A stretch of DNA of 64,000 nt from Reticulitermes speratus. Its lineage: Eukaryota; Arthropoda; Insecta; Blattodea; Rhinotermitidae. Where the stretch lies: contig JAJKFL010000042.1 of the NCBI GenBank assembly GCA_021186555.1, positions 12,144,781 through 12,208,780 on the forward strand, given 5' to 3'. The notes beneath the pieces were generated by a model, which was not told the origin of the DNA, did not search any database, and saw only the letters and a program-made list of their open reading frames with translations. The translations under genes and the position numbers were made by a program. Positions 1 through 13,229 of this stretch are shown here, piece after piece; positions within the stretch are counted from its first letter, which is position 1; each line of letters starts with the position of its first letter.

Positions 1-100
1 TACGAATGACTGAGGATGAAGAATGTATAGGAATAGACAAGTTAGGAAAAGTTCGCAAAGCGTAAAATTTTATGCTATCGTTCTGTTGAGAGAAAGAAAG

Positions 101-200
101 TAAAGGTAAATTTCTCCCTGTCTACGCCATGAAGGCATGTAGGGGAAGTAGATGTATACCTCCACTCAATCTTAACCTCGAAACTCAACCCTGAGATCTA
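101..200 (-). repeat. SINE-A fragment (3' end)
   Basis: On the minus strand this matches the 3' part of the SINE-A family, including the stretch ending in GTGAAATTTACCTTT that also closes the copies at 25.6, 31.2, 33.2 and 58.5 kb. The tRNA-like head is missing, so it is a truncated copy. Confidence 0.6.
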
Positions 201-566
201 TATACCCTGCAAATATGTAGAGGTCTTTATCTGGCGGCAGCAAAGTAGCTACATGTGTGACGTAATTACATCACATCTAAGCAAATTCTTCTTCAAAAAC
301 AATGCAATGAAATAATTCTTTTATTGCGCCCATTTTGTATTGGCGATTGCCGAAATAAACTTTAATAAATAAATAAAATATATTTTTCACGCTTGTCCGT
401 ATTTTAGCTGTATAAAACAATAGAATATGGAACCTCAATAGCTCATTCGGACAAGAGAGTGGATTTAACTCCAGGCAGATGCAAGAGCTTTGTGTCTTGT
501 CTAAGGCTTCCAGACAGCTCCGGAATTCACTGAGCCTCCTATGCAATGAGTAATGAAAACTTCTTT
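201..566. other. No gene seen; AT-rich
   Basis: Low-complexity AT-rich sequence with a TAAA-rich run near 357-380 and an 18-bp near-palindrome at 257-274. An 89-codon minus-strand frame shows no recognisable domain. Confidence 0.5.
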
Positions 567-665
567 CCCTGGGAGCAAAGCGACCGGGACCTGAATCTGA
601 CCTGTCGTCTCTATCAGCTGCCGATTTTAAGAATGTGTGGAGCTTTACCTACATTTCCACATATG
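567..665 (+). repeat. SINE-A fragment (middle and 3')
   Basis: Matches the SINE-A body by eye: a degenerate version of the CCCGGGGGTAAAGCGGC motif, then a ...GATTTTAAGAATG... segment also present in the 33.2 kb copy. No head and no target duplication seen. Confidence 0.6.
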
Positions 666-2660
666 CGTTTATGTTGTGTACAAGATCAATTCTACATTTT
701 ATAACGGTATTTTATGGATATAAATTTACAGGACACTGTAAAAGTTACAACGTGGAACATATCACTCTGATGAATCGCATTAATCATATGAATATCGTGT
801 AAAATTCTGGATCACATGAACTGTACGTGCAATATGCAGGGTTGCAGGGGATATGTTGGTCTATAGCTGAACTTCCCCCCACCCCAAACCATCCCCACAT
901 TTCCTGTCGTGCTGGTTGCCTGCCTCACAAAGCCTCCGTCCCACTCTCTACGTGGGTAGGTACCCTCGTACAGTAACCTCACACACACGCACACACACAC
1001 ACACACACACACACTGACGTAACATTACTATCCCAAATGCCAGCCAGGCGTTGATCATGCTGACAGTAATACTGCATGCAAAACAAAGTAACATGCACGG
1101 GGCATGTTCTGTGTAAACGAAAGCATCCATTAGCTAGACAGACAATTCATGTGTGTACCTGCTGGAATTGAGGTGGATATAGAATGCATTTAGTATGCAG
1201 TATTTTCACAAAGTACATGGAATTATAAACATGAAGAGGTTCCGAGCAAGTTAAATCACAGCTATAACTTCTGACTCCTGTTTCTACCCACCTCCATTTG
1301 AGCTACAGTATACTCCACTTCCACTGCTGTCGCTTGATTTCTCTTTATATCTCCACAACGCCTTGATGTGCAGTGAATTTAAAGTTTTGGGAAACAGTCA
1401 CGGTGTGTTTTCTTTAAGTACTTTAACATTTTTCCTTACACTCATTTGTTTTCCATTTAGGTTACTTAATACTCATTCTTACATATACCGTCTTCTTCAG
1501 TTTCTTGAATGTGGTAACACATACTCTTTGGTGTCTCAAAGTCAAATATCTTATCCTTGGAATTTATTAATATTTTTTTTTTCTTATACCAAACTGACTT
1601 AAGTGTCTGAAGTATAATCACTTTATACTCTCTCTTTCATTACTTTCTTTCAATGTTCTGTTTATCTTCTCACATATTTCTCAATGCTGATATATTTCAT
1701 TACGTCCATCACAGTGAATTGTGCTAGAGATTCAGTGAAGTTGTAATTTGTGCTGATCTTAGCCTCCGTATATTCTACTTGTGAAGTCTTCATGAGTTTA
1801 TCCTAATACACTGTTTCTTTCTTTTTCAGGGTTGGAAGCACAAGTTCAAGAATCTTCAAAGGACCTGTATTGGTTTTAATTACAATTCGTTGACGTGATT
1901 TTTTTATTTTCTCTTTCTGTTATACAATTCGTGGAAAAACGGTCATCGCTAACTTTAGATTTTTGCGAGCCCTAAAGGAACTCGAAGCGAACAGGACTTC
2001 CATAAGCATAGCAACAAAAACTGAAGGCAGTCCTCTTTATGAATAAAAGACATAGGAAGAAACATCATTTATTAAATTCTATAGAATTTTTATTGAGTTG
2101 GTGTTGGTTAGTTGACAGAGTTGAACTTTCCAGTAACCTTATAAAGTCTCCATTATATTCGCTGCATGCAAACCCAAGTGCAGATTAAGGGGTTTACATT
2201 TACATGTAACATAACGAAGACACATATGAGAAGGAAATATTGATGATATTATGGAGATGTACTCTAATATGTGAACCGACATGGTAGGGGAAACGCATTC
2301 AAATAAAACCAGCTTTTAAAACCGTAAAGTATGTGGATTCCATTTCTCTGGGATAAGACGGTGAGTCACTGTGTAATTAGATCCCGATCTTTGGAGGCAA
2401 TACTTTCCCGGGAAGTGTCGGGATCTGATTACCCATAGACGGGCTTCATATCCCAAATAAAAGCAGTCCTCAGATACACCGCTGAAAATAAGTCCAAGTT
2501 TTTGTAAAAGTATGACGCTTAGATCAAATTGTGGATGACAAATTTCGGTCGTGAAATTTTTATCAACTTTTAATCATAAGGTTTCAATTACCGGCAAATG
2601 GCTATTCGATTTCTGTTAGTGTTAAATATATTTTTCTTCTCAGCACCCTAGAGAAGAAGC
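666..2660. other. No gene seen; AT-rich with CA repeat
   Basis: Contains the CA microsatellite at 980-1014 and a C-rich run at 875-897 (G-rich on the minus strand). The remainder is AT-rich without recognisable coding or repeat signals. Confidence 0.5.
980..1014. repeat. (CA)n microsatellite
   Basis: Dinucleotide CA run with one G interruption. It produces the Cys-Val runs in minus-strand translations, which are not genes. Confidence 0.95.
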
Positions 2661-2735
2661 GGCCTTTTACCCGATAGGTACCGGGGGTTATATCTACGGG
2701 TATAAAGGGGCAGGGACTTAAATCTGACCACACAT
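2661..2735 (+). repeat. SINE-A fragment
   Basis: Short match to the SINE-A middle: GGTACCGGGGGTTA, then a pyrimidine-rich stretch and GGGTATAAAGGGGCAGGGAC. Ends are not visible. Confidence 0.45.
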
Positions 2736-4281
2736 CTGCATTCAGTGCCGGACATACAGCAATAACTACACATGAACATATGTGAATAAAGGAATTTTCC
2801 AAAGCTGTTCGTGAAATTTGTATGAGGAATACATTTCATTAATGATTCTGATACCAAAGACCATATAATATCAGTTATTTTAAAAATAATTTAAAGTTAT
2901 ATAATAACGGAAAAAATTTTTTACTTTAATTCTGTCAGAAATAGATATTTACAGAAATTATTTTTAAGTAAATTTTGAGAGAAAGACAAGGAGCGGATTG
3001 TTGAACTTTTGTGTTCCACTTTAATCTGGACTCACTTTGAACTTGAAGCGATAAAAATGCGATTTTTCGACTTGTCAGACAAGACAAGTAATGTACTAAG
3101 ATTGTATATGAAGGCCGATTTGTAATTTATGATAGAATATCTTGGTATAGCACAAGTCCTATGTTGTAGAAGTATACTCTTCTGGAAGTGTATTGTTGCT
3201 ACAATTCCAGATCATCTGTGTCTTCAGAATACTTGTAAGGAGAAGCTGTCACTTCCAACGACTGATACCACATTTATTAATTGTACAAATACTAAGATAA
3301 TGGTTATTATTATTATTACTAATAACTGTATGTTATAGCGTTATAATTTATGTACACAAAAGCGAATTTGTTATATACCGACATCAAGAACTATGTTTTG
3401 TGAGTGAGTAATGAAAATTTTGTGTGCAATCATATATAATATGAAGAAAAGTGCTGTGTTATATATTATTTAAAGAAACTGCTTCACGTTTTGAAAATGT
3501 TACTTCTAAAAAAATTTAAAAAACTTCTTAGTTAGTAAAATGGTGTCTACGAAACGATTGTGTATATAAATTGACATCAAATACTGTCTAAATTGTTTTC
3601 TCTTTTAACTTTGCCTTTAAACGGAACGAAATATTTTTGTCTTTGTTTCCTTGGAATATTGAAGTTGTGCATCACCTCAGTGCTAGCATTCTGTAGTTTA
3701 AACTAAGACAAAGTATTTCCCTGTGCAGCACTCAGAAACTGTGTTCTGTTATCCGCAAGCTGGTTATAAACATGAAAGGCGCTTGACACTTAGTCCACTG
3801 GATCGATGCGATTTTAATTTGGCTTCTAAACATTTCTTCTTATGGTCTGTTTTATAGTCATTATCTCAGAATACATAGCGTCCATCGCAGCACGATTGAT
3901 ATTTGGTAAAGATTTAGAAATAAATGTTTTAGCCTATCTGATGTACTATCCTGGTTACTACCTGGAGATACTGGGGAAAACCATGAATACATCTAGCAGT
4001 ATAGCTGGTGAACCGACAGCGATATGACTCGGGAACCTCCAGAAAGAAAAGCGGATCAATAAGTTGGTTTATAAAGATTAAAAATTCTTCACACTTGGAT
4101 AGTATCTCTCATGCTGCTGTCTGTATAATACCAACTGACGATGACAGAATAATATTGCATTATTCTGGTAAAAGAGGGGAAGTAACAACAAAATTTGGAT
4201 CCTGTCTTACATAGAAAATATTTCCACTTTCCTTGAATAAGAGATGAGAGGAAATTAAATAATTCGTGCTGAATAGGCCTA
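2736..4281. other. No gene seen
   Basis: AT-rich sequence with a short ATT run near 3304-3326. Short frames on both strands show no motif. A CTGACGA plus strong hairpin at 4126-4170 resembles half a hammerhead but lacks the GAAAC part. Confidence 0.5.
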
Positions 4282-4449
4282 AAACATTTCAGGATCTGAG
4301 GGCAGTGACTATGAAGATTAAAACCATCTGAGATATGACACCTTGCATTGTAGCATAAATTTACAGACAGGTCGGAGGAACGTACTGAATCAAATACTTC
4401 CCAACAAAACGCTCGTCAACTTTCGCTTCACGGCGTCACGTCCAAAAAC
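4282..4449 (-). mobile_element. Decayed fold-back element of the hammerhead-box class
   Basis: The left arm on the minus strand reads a CTACA...GGTGTCATATC box followed by TTAATCTTCATAGTCACTG, which aligns with the better copy at 7.7-7.86 kb. The right arm at 4428-4440 carries the box on the plus strand (CACGGCGTCACGTCC). The centre keeps only traces of a hammerhead core. Assignment rests on eye alignment. Confidence 0.4.
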
Positions 4450-7400
4450 ACTTACCTTTTATTTTACTTAAATTCTAATATATGATAATTTATTTTAAAA
4501 TACAATTCAGGTAGTTCATAAACTATAAAACAAGAGTGTTTCGCCACAGTTGCCACCATTTTTATATGCTTACAACATCATACTTCCTAACGACTGCGAA
4601 GACAAGTTTTCAGCAAATGGTAGCGCCGCACGTATAGCAGGTTGCATCCCTTGATGGCAAAGAAGACAGCCCTGTATATAGAGCTTTAATTATTTGCGTT
4701 GGAACTGCATCGCTCCAGTAGACGAAAGGTATTACTGTTTGTCATCTCCTCGGTATCTTGAAGTAAATTATGCAAATACATTAACTTTGCCTTGTAATCT
4801 CTCTTATGACTACAGTCTGAGTCTGATAAATAAAATGTAGATCAGTATTATTATTATCGTTGGTATTTGTGCTTTCCTTCCTACCTCGAGCGCCGTTTTA
4901 CGCTTTTATAAATAGTTCCAGAGAAAGAATTCTTTCGTTGCTATAATATAAATATTATGCTTCAAAATTTTCACTTCTCTTGCCTTATACTTACTTGAAA
5001 ATTATACTCTCATAATTACTTCTCAAATTAATTTTTTAATTTATAATTAAATGTTAGTTTCGAGTGATTTAATACCATGAAATATGGATATTATTTTTCA
5101 TCTTAAATACTTACTTAAACGAAATAAAAAACAAAACAATTTTAAATGTGTCTATTCAGTTTTAAATACTGTGACCGAATTCTCTTTATAGGAACTGATT
5201 TACTTTATAATATCAAGATATTGATTTTAAATTTAAATTTCAAGTACTAAGACTTAAATAAATTTTTTCACAAATGACAAAATTATGACATTCCCAGATG
5301 CACACGTTGAAGTTTTAAATGCCAGCGTAATAAACTCTACGATTGCTTTTGTGTGTTCACCTGTTAATATGGAGAATTTATCAGTAAATCTGCTGGAAAT
5401 TTAAAATATTCCAACGTCTTGTAGTAATATCTTCATAGAAATTAAGAAACATCAACTTTAAATTTGCAAATATCAAGCATAATAAAAAATAAAATTTAGG
5501 AAAGGAATAGGTGTTATGAAAATATAAATAAAAATTAAGATTTGATGCATATTTTGATCCTAAATGCAGCAAATAAGGTCCAAAATCTTATAGACCTATT
5601 GAAGTTGATAGCATAAATATCTAAACTGATCGACTTAAGGGCTTTCCTAGCAATAAGCAGGCTACAGAATGTGAAAAATGTGTCGTATTTGCATAAGTTC
5701 CTCTAATGCCGATGGGGCGTAAAGGTTGCCTGTTCGAAAGAAAATAATAAATTATAATTTGGTTTAAAACCAACATCTTATATAATACATTTTAATTAAG
5801 TTTAAATATGGAAGAATATGCATCACAAAACTAAATAGAGATTTACTTGTTTGTGGGTTCATAGAAACAAGTCTTTTCACGTGTAAGGATATTGGCCGAA
5901 TATATCTACATCCTTTTAAAGTCAATTGCGGAATGAATTTTAAATACTTTTTAAAATTCAATTCAGATTTATAATGTTATTAAATATTTTTATGTTTAAT
6001 AATTTCGTAAACAAACTATTCAACTCATTAGGTTTAATAGAGATTCCATTTGGCTTACATTGACCTAAATTTCATTCATTCATTCATTCATTTATCCATT
6101 AATTAAATTATTTATTTATTAGCATTTTTATTTGGACAATGAACGTAATATAAAAGGAACAATTTACACTGTCTGTGGTTTCATATGATAGCACAATTAT
6201 CTTCTAATTCTTAGGCTACAAAGACATTACTATTATAATTAAATGTGACCACAAATGTAATATACGTGAACAATGTCAGTATTAAACAAATAATTGTTCT
6301 CGACAAGTACCAATCTTTTAATTCTGTATATGTGAAGCTTTACTAATACATCTGTACTGGACTACTGAACTAGACAGCGCTAAGAATGAATTCTCTTTTC
6401 CGGTTTTTATTAATTTCAGTTACGTATGCGTTTTATGGAATTAAATGTAATGAAAATTTTGTTTAACACAAATTTTTGCGTAAGTAAATAAATCGCAGTA
6501 ATTAAACGTTTTTAAACTCAAGATCATTGCAGACATACGTGCACCAAGTGAAGGTTGTTTATCAGAGAACAATATTAATAATTCAGTTTCAAGGCGATTC
6601 ATCCTCGTGTTTACAATATAACCAAGATTATATATAGTATACTCAGTCCAAACACAACTTTCATTTTTATTTTTGTAATCAGCCTGATTATGTCTATATA
6701 TTAGCTGAAAATTTTATTTTGTTTTTGGACTGGGTATATTGTACTTCTGAATAATAATTTAATTGCTCTTCCTTTAGATGAAAAAGTTCTGCTTGGGTAA
6801 ATATTACATACAGGCAGCGAATATAAGGCATAAATATTAGTTCATCATCCCTTCAACATTGAAATAAACCCGTGCAACTGGATATATGTTGCATATATCA
6901 GGCCTAATATATTATGAACTAGCAGAAAACATCCTTGAAAGGAAAGGTAAACTGGAAACATTATCTCAGGTTTGACGTTTCCTAGACATCTGCATATTTC
7001 TACGCAAAAGTCGCTTTTCATTCTAAAAGTATTATTTGACGAAATAAGTACTAGAAGTTTGTGAATTAAAATTTTTTCGGTGTTTGACATTTCAAGCCAT
7101 TTAAAAATGTGTCAAAAGTTTACACTCTCAGCCTTAACACAAATATTTGCGTGCATAAATTAGAAGTCTGAACTCCGCTAAATGTTTTAGCCGTTTGTAC
7201 CTCATCAGGCGTAATATGTAAGCTAAGCCTTATGATGGCAAAGTAATTGTCGAAACTGTAGCGGATTTGAGTAGGTATTTTTGTTAAGGCTAAGGGAAAG
7301 AAAGTTTGTTCTTTACATTACGTAGGATATGACGCAAAAATATGTAAATAACTTATCTCTGGGTTTGTATATTTCTTGTCAATTGTGTTCTTCTACAAGA

Positions 7401-7734
7401 AAACACATACTGGTAGCTATTCTGTCCAGAATTTTTTTGGAAATAACTTTGTTATAACTTAACTCTAGACACATCTTTTGGTATTGTGCAACACTTTAGA
7501 AACATTAAGCCAAAATTAATCTACACTATGTGCAAAGATCCTGGTCATACTTAACAGAGTGCTTCCATTAAGAAGAACAATCTCTTCATGTTGTGTTATA
7601 TATATTGTAAGAAGCTCATGAAACATGTAAAACATACACTGTTTGGGCGAAATACACAGCTGCATCCTAAGTCCGGTGGTACGTATATTTACCAATGTGG
7701 TTTAATGAGTTGAACAAATATTCCAATACCTTCT
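4450..7734. other. No gene seen; long AT-rich stretch
   Basis: About 3.3 kb of AT-rich DNA. Only the ATTC microsatellite at 6071-6092 stands out. Open frames are short and without recognisable motifs. Confidence 0.55.
6071..6092. repeat. (ATTC)n microsatellite
   Basis: Five to six tandem ATTC units, followed by imperfect ATTT/ATTA repeats. Confidence 0.9.
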
Positions 7735-7862
7735 TAATTTGAGGTTTGAGGTTCTCGACACATTGATTATGAAGATTAGTTACTGTATTCTTGGATATGA
7801 CGCCTTGTCTGATATAAATTTACCAACTTTCGGATGAATCTGCTCCCTCCATCCTCAGGATT
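7735..7862 (-). mobile_element. Solo hammerhead-box element, decayed
   Basis: Minus-strand order: CTGAGGA core (7852-7858), T, GGA...TCC hairpin, GAAA, GGTA (7820-7823), then the box (AAGGCGTCATATCC near 7791-7805) and a tail matching the 4.3 kb copy. The stem III position is mismatched, so self-cleavage is doubtful. It shows that hammerhead, box and tail belong to one unit. Confidence 0.5.
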
Positions 7863-10800
7863 GAAGAAGGAATGTGTACGTTCCTAGTAAATATTGGAAA
7901 ATTTCTATAGTTTACAGATATATCTCCCTCAAATGAATTTTTTACGTACGCTCAGATGTTTCAGATCTGTTTTCAACATACGTACACACGTACTGAGCTG
8001 ATGGGACGTGAGAAGCTACAAGGTCTACTGACATGTCAGAACCACTCTTTGTTAGTGGATATTATGAAAAACGTTTTAGTTGTTCTTCAAAAGCTAGCGC
8101 TCTATCTTCGAGTGAATTCCAGCGTTCTCGGAACACGTTAAAATGTAATGAATAAGACTACGCTGTGCGAGTGTTTCTTCTTTGTTCCGATGTAATAATT
8201 TTTTTCATACTCACAATTTTACTTAGTAACAAAGTGTAAGCATTGTAATTACTTCTGTAATATAGACTACTATAAAATTTAGCATAAAAAGATATCAAAT
8301 AACTGAAGTATAAACAATGCTTGTGAAAAAACTGCTTTTGTCGTCTAAAATATTTGAAGAAAGGAAATATGTTTAGGGCGTTGGTATATCCCAGAGGCAA
8401 AAGCTTGGTACCGGATGCCTTTTTTTATTTCGGGCAATGTCCCTGTCAAAAAATGCGGTGTGAAAGACAGTTAGATTTGTTACAAACTTGGCATAATTAA
8501 CGTTAAACCGTACGAAATTGTTGTGTCACTTCTAGCTCTGCTTTCCAAGTACAAGTTTATTATCAGTTAAAGGAACAGTCTACAACGATAAACATCTAGT
8601 AACTATGCTGTGAGTTTGAATATTGAAATTCACTTCCCAGTATAGGCTTATTTTATTCTGTCTCTTAACATCCAGAAGGCTCCTGGGTCCCATCCAGCCT
8701 TTCCCGTTCTTGGAGCGGCTGCAGCATACAGATGAAAACGCACATTTACGTAGGACCGAAAATAATTCGATGAGTCACTCTTCCACTTCCACATATATCT
8801 TCGTGTATTTGTGTTTGGGCACAGTGACATATTTCATTAATGGCGTAACAAAGGTGTAATTATGCGGATAGTTGCTCTGAACTGAAGATATCGGAGATAT
8901 CCAACGTATAAAAATGAAAGAACCTTTAGTCTTGAGACAGGAAGATTTTACGAGCTTAATCAGAGATTTATTAGGAGTATATATTTAAGAATGTATTTAT
9001 CAATGACGCCAGTAACTTGGCCTAGTTAATGTGGTGTTGAATGTTGGATTGTTACTGAATAATTAATTTAAAAGAATGCTGAAGGGAGCAGCTTTGGTCT
9101 AATTTCAGTGTTGCATCCCGCAATTTTCCTGGAGCGAGATGTGGGTAGGGGGGAACGATAAGAAAACCTAAGAATGGCTGCTGTTTTGGTTGAGATTATA
9201 ACGAATTATGAAACAACAAATTAAATACAACACAAATTACACAAACAACTTAACATAAAAATCTACAAAGATAATAATCATATTTATAATAATTATTATT
9301 ATTGTTAGTTCCTTGTAAAGAAATAGCAACAACTTTACTGATCGAGGTGATCATATTAATATTGTGTATTTATAAACACTGACGAAATCTCTTTCAATAT
9401 TATTCATCTACTTTAGGAGAAAGCAGGTATTTGTGAAGACGTAACAGTACGAAAAATTCCATCATGATATTCACATGGACTACAAACATGAAACATATTT
9501 TTTATATTATAGGCGTATGTACTTTGGGGTCGACATTGTATATTGTATAACATTTATTTGGACCTGTAAAATATCTGTATTTTGGTGACTATTTATAAAT
9601 GACTTTACTGTTCTCTCCAGTAAGCATTCAAATAATGTTATTCTTTGGGGTCTAATTCCGCCCTCATCTGGCACCATAAATAAATGACGATCATAAAATC
9701 ATAACTTTTTAAAGTAGGCTTACTTATTCCTCAAATTGATAAAGAATCGTTGGATACTATCAGTTGAATTTCTTGAGTTAGATACACAACTTGACAATAT
9801 ATTAAATTGCTAATTTTTTAAAGTTCCTTTACACCGCCTGCTTTTAACATTAAAAACGCAATATCTACCCATATAATATATTTATAATTTTCATATAATT
9901 TTCAGAATAAATAGATACTTGAGTCTAAATAACAATAGCCTATTGGTCTTTATCAAAGAGACGTAGAATTTTCCTTGAAGTGGGAAATAAATTTTATATT
10001 ATCTAGTTGAGTTTTAGTCATAAAAAATTAACAATCACAAATATCTTGTCATTAGATCTACTTTCCTTCAATATAAAATATACATATTATTAAAAAGTTT
10101 TTCGCTACTTCTCACACATTGAGAACAATTATATAGAAACTTGTTCTGTAATCCGTGTTAGGGTTAAAATGATCAGAACAAATTCGTGTTAATTTTGTTA
10201 TGCATATTCTCCATAAGGTAATGTTATTCTTTATAAGTTAATGACGCGGATAAAGAAGCTGATTGTGACACATCAAGGTGTAATTGTAATTATGTATATG
10301 ATAAAATATTGTGATTCGTATAGCTGTGCCATTTTTGCCATTCATTGTGTTGCAAATTAAATAGTCTAACTAAATGAGAAATTTTGCTTTATTACAACCG
10401 TAACCTTTTTACCCAAGTAATGTAATACACGATTGCATGGCAATAAGTTTGAACTTAATTTAAAATGTGTAGCTTAAATAAACGTCACCAGATTTAACAT
10501 CAGAAAACCCGTCACTGATAGTACTTCATATTCCATATGACGCCCACAATGAACATTGATTATTACCTTGCATAGTAGAATTAAATTCTTGTATTTGTAA
10601 TGCAGATTCAATGTGTTTTCTGTGAGGTAGGAAATGAGTTTATAATGTAATTCATATTACTGTTAGTCCTTATATGGCTATCTGGATTACAATATGGTAC
10701 TTTAAAAAGGAATGATATTTCGAAAACAAGCTCATTATTTTAGGCCATTCTACTAAGCTTCGTCAAACGTTCTTGTACTTTTAACAGCACGAGTTTCGGA

Positions 10801-11186
10801 ATTTTACTCATTTTCCGAAACGTAAAATTCTTAGAAATCTAAATTTAAAAGCATAATCTTAATCAATAGGCAAGAAATCCCAATTGTAGTTTAGAATAGT
10901 AGATAGTATATTTTGACTTACTTCTGCAATTAATCATACTTCACACAAATCACACATTTAACCAAATATTAGCCGTAACTAGAATTTTTCGTTTTATTAA
11001 TAACGAAAATAATTAAATGATTCTATCAAGAATTACTAATCAAAAACAAGAGGGTCCAGAGTGTAGCTAATACAAATATTCGCTAATGTTCCAAAGTCAT
11101 ATTTTTAATTTTCACTAATTAAATGAAAACAAATGTTTAAAATGGCGGTGCACTAATATTTGGCACCCCTAAGTGTGGTAGATGTG
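7863..11186. other. No gene seen; AT-rich
   Basis: Long AT-rich stretch. A 78-codon plus-strand frame near 8623-8859 has no recognisable motif. A short inverted repeat around GTTTCGGAA lies near 10791-10822 with no hammerhead core beside it. Confidence 0.5.
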
Positions 11187-11225
11187 TACCAATGCTTCGG
11201 AGGAGTTTGTTGCTTAAATCATCAG
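11187..11225 (-). ncRNA. Hammerhead-like motif, degenerate
   Basis: Minus strand: perfect CTGATGA core (11219-11225), T, a weak stem II, then GAAGC and GGTA. The conserved GAAAC is GAAGC and no closing stem I is visible, so it is a relic or a divergent class. The downstream sequence does not match the shared box. Confidence 0.4.
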
Positions 11226-12227
11226 GGCAGAAGAGTAAAACACTAGAGATGTAAAAGAATGAAAGTTCAGGAAATACATACTAATTCTACGTCGCTTTCC
11301 AGAACTATCGATTCACTCTTGACACCGGTCGCCCCTTCTCTGTATCCGTGCCTTTTCGTGGGTTTTTTTCCACCCTGAAAATTTATTTAGTATGTTCTTC
11401 CGAAATTTTGGTATGTTTCTACTGAGCCACGCGGCATAACTTCCCAGAAGTCCAAAATACTAATACTGTTTCTTTGAGAAACGAGAACCTGAAACTCCAA
11501 AAGGAAAGAGGGCTGAAAAGATTTTTGGATTAATAGAAGAAAATAATTTATGCCTACAATACTGCCAATTTTTTATATCGCTCTGAGTGACATTTTAATT
11601 CTATTAATTTTTTCAAAGTGCCAGCTCACCATCCACTACAACAAATTCTTTGAACACATTTTAACTGATACATTTTTTTTAAATTATATGGTTTCTGTAT
11701 AATACGAGTATTCCATGGATTAAAGGAATTAATTGGTAATTTTATAAACCACTTGTGTTCAATGTTTTAACTCATTTGGTTCAATGTTTTATATTTTTAC
11801 TGCCTGTATTGATTACGTAATATTCTTTCCCATAATTATTTTGCACAAACACGTGTACAAGGTCTACAGAGTCATATGTGTTATGCCTTTCGGTTTAGTT
11901 TACTCATGTGCCCTTAAAATATTACTTTATCGCTAAAAACCTGTTATGTAACTCGGGTCGTTAGCCAGTGGAGCACTCCAAATCAGCTGCACTGAAGCAC
12001 AATCAGAGTCGCCCTTCAAACTGTTGTGTAATTATTTCAGTTGCAGCTTTAACAGTATGCCAGCTAACAGACCGGAACTCTTCATTATGTAATCACCTCC
12101 AATGACATGAATGTAATTACAGACCATGCACTAGTGTGTTATTCCAAAAGTTACCAGTCTATATGATTACTTTAGAGTAGCTTTTTCTTTCGGTTTATGA
12201 AGAAATGAAAGTTGGTTTCTACATTAA
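11226..12227. other. No gene seen
   Basis: AT-rich sequence without recognisable genes or families. Confidence 0.5.
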
Positions 12228-12665
12228 GGGGAAAACACAGAATGACTTTGTTTGAGGATAGAGCAATGACGAGAATATTTGAAACTAAAAGAGAGGAAGT
12301 GAGAGGAGGATGCGGAAAATTGCGTTAAAAAGAGTTTTATTATTTGTACTTTTCACCAAATAATATTAGGACGATGATGTGGGCGGGTCACGTTTTCTTT
12401 CATGGGAGAGAATAAAAATTCGTACAGAATTTTGGTTGGAAAACCTTAACGACAGAGATCGAATTAAGACCAAGGCGTTGATGGGAGTATAAAGATAAAA
12501 CGGATCTTAAATCAAATGAATTGGAGGTTTCGACTAGCTCAGTATAGGGACCAATGGTGGGATTTTGTGAATACGATATTGAACTTTCTTGTTTTGTCGA
12601 ATTGCGGAGAAAATGTTGAATAAGTGAGGAAATATTAGCTTTTCAAATAGGACTCTAATCCGTGG
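12228..12665 (+). pseudogene. LINE-3: decayed 3' end of a non-LTR retrotransposon ORF
   Basis: Translations in more than one frame give the hallmark end of LINE reverse-transcriptase polyproteins: MWAGHVFF (from a WAGHVARM-type motif), NSYRILVGKP, then LAQYRDQWW and a degenerate version of the usual C-terminal N-L-R-V segment. In intact members this region follows the reverse transcriptase domain, which copies the element's RNA at a nicked target. Here there are several in-frame stops and at least one frame change, so the copy is dead. Only the extreme C-terminus and the 3' flank survive, as expected of a 5'-truncated insertion. The clade (RTE- or Jockey-like) is not settled by so short a piece. 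Confidence 0.65.
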
Positions 12666-13184
12666 AGCTTATTAGACCTGTTCAGTTGACATAGTGTTAT
12701 ATTTTATGCTCTTTCTTTGAGGTCGAGGGTTAAAATATCGTTCCGAAGAACGGCCATACTGACAAAAGTCTCTTGATTCTTCTCAGTCGTTCCAACCAAA
12801 TATAAAGGTAATATCTCACAGTAAGTAACGACTGCTTCCGCTCTCGTCCTTTTGAGTTTATTATTCTCTAATAACCATATTTTCGATGCTACGTAATCTG
12901 CGTTATTGACAGTGTCTTTAAATAAATAAATAAAAAATTATAATTATATCGTCAGTAATTTTAACAAGATGACTTTTTAAATTGTCTTCTTTTTTAAATA
13001 TTCTTTTACTTCACATATGAAGTTGCAGTTGCTACACGAGTTTCGAGAAATGTATGCTGTGGTAAAATTTTAAATAAGGTAAGGTCAGTGCAATTATTCC
13101 ATTTAATTTACCGAACTACTCTTCTAAATATATTTATAGTCCGACAAATGTACAATTTAATCACATTAATTGTGTAATTTTACT
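12666..13184. other. No gene seen; possible 3' flank of a hammerhead element
   Basis: AT-rich. The last ~90 bases may be the 3' part of the minus-strand element holding the hammerhead at 13.2 kb, but no boundary is visible. Confidence 0.4.
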
Positions 13185-13229
13185 GTCCTACATGTTTCGA
13201 ACCCTTAATTTGGGTTCATCTTCAGGGAC
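13185..13229 (-). ncRNA. Hammerhead ribozyme (PLE type), complete
   Basis: Self-cleaving RNA motif on the minus strand. Stem I is GTCC (13226-13229) with GGAC (13185-13188). The core CTGAAGA is at 13219-13225, followed by an extra U. Stem II is six pairs, GAACCC with GGGTTC, with a 7-base loop. GAAAC is at 13194-13198 and the cleavage triplet GTA at 13189-13191. Stem III is only AC/GT around two bases. ACATGT is self-complementary, so two RNAs could share one longer stem III. Small PLE-associated hammerheads with an added core base that cleave as dimers have been published, to my recollection. No PLE coding sequence is seen beside it. Confidence 0.75.

Noticed and set aside
812..1130. Two minus-strand frames with Cys-Val runs
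   Set aside because: Produced by the CA microsatellite; no conserved residues outside the repeat.
4126..4170. CTGACGATGACAG with a nine-pair hairpin, resembling half a hammerhead
   Set aside because: The hairpin is followed by GTAAAAG; no GAAAC, no GTA site and no stem I, so it may be chance.
8668..8702. GGTCCCATCCAGCC, similar to the SINE-A middle
   Set aside because: Too short and without continuation on either side.
10791..10822. Inverted repeat GTTTCGGAA/TTCCGAAAC
   Set aside because: No CTGANGA core or box near it; arms are short in AT-rich DNA.
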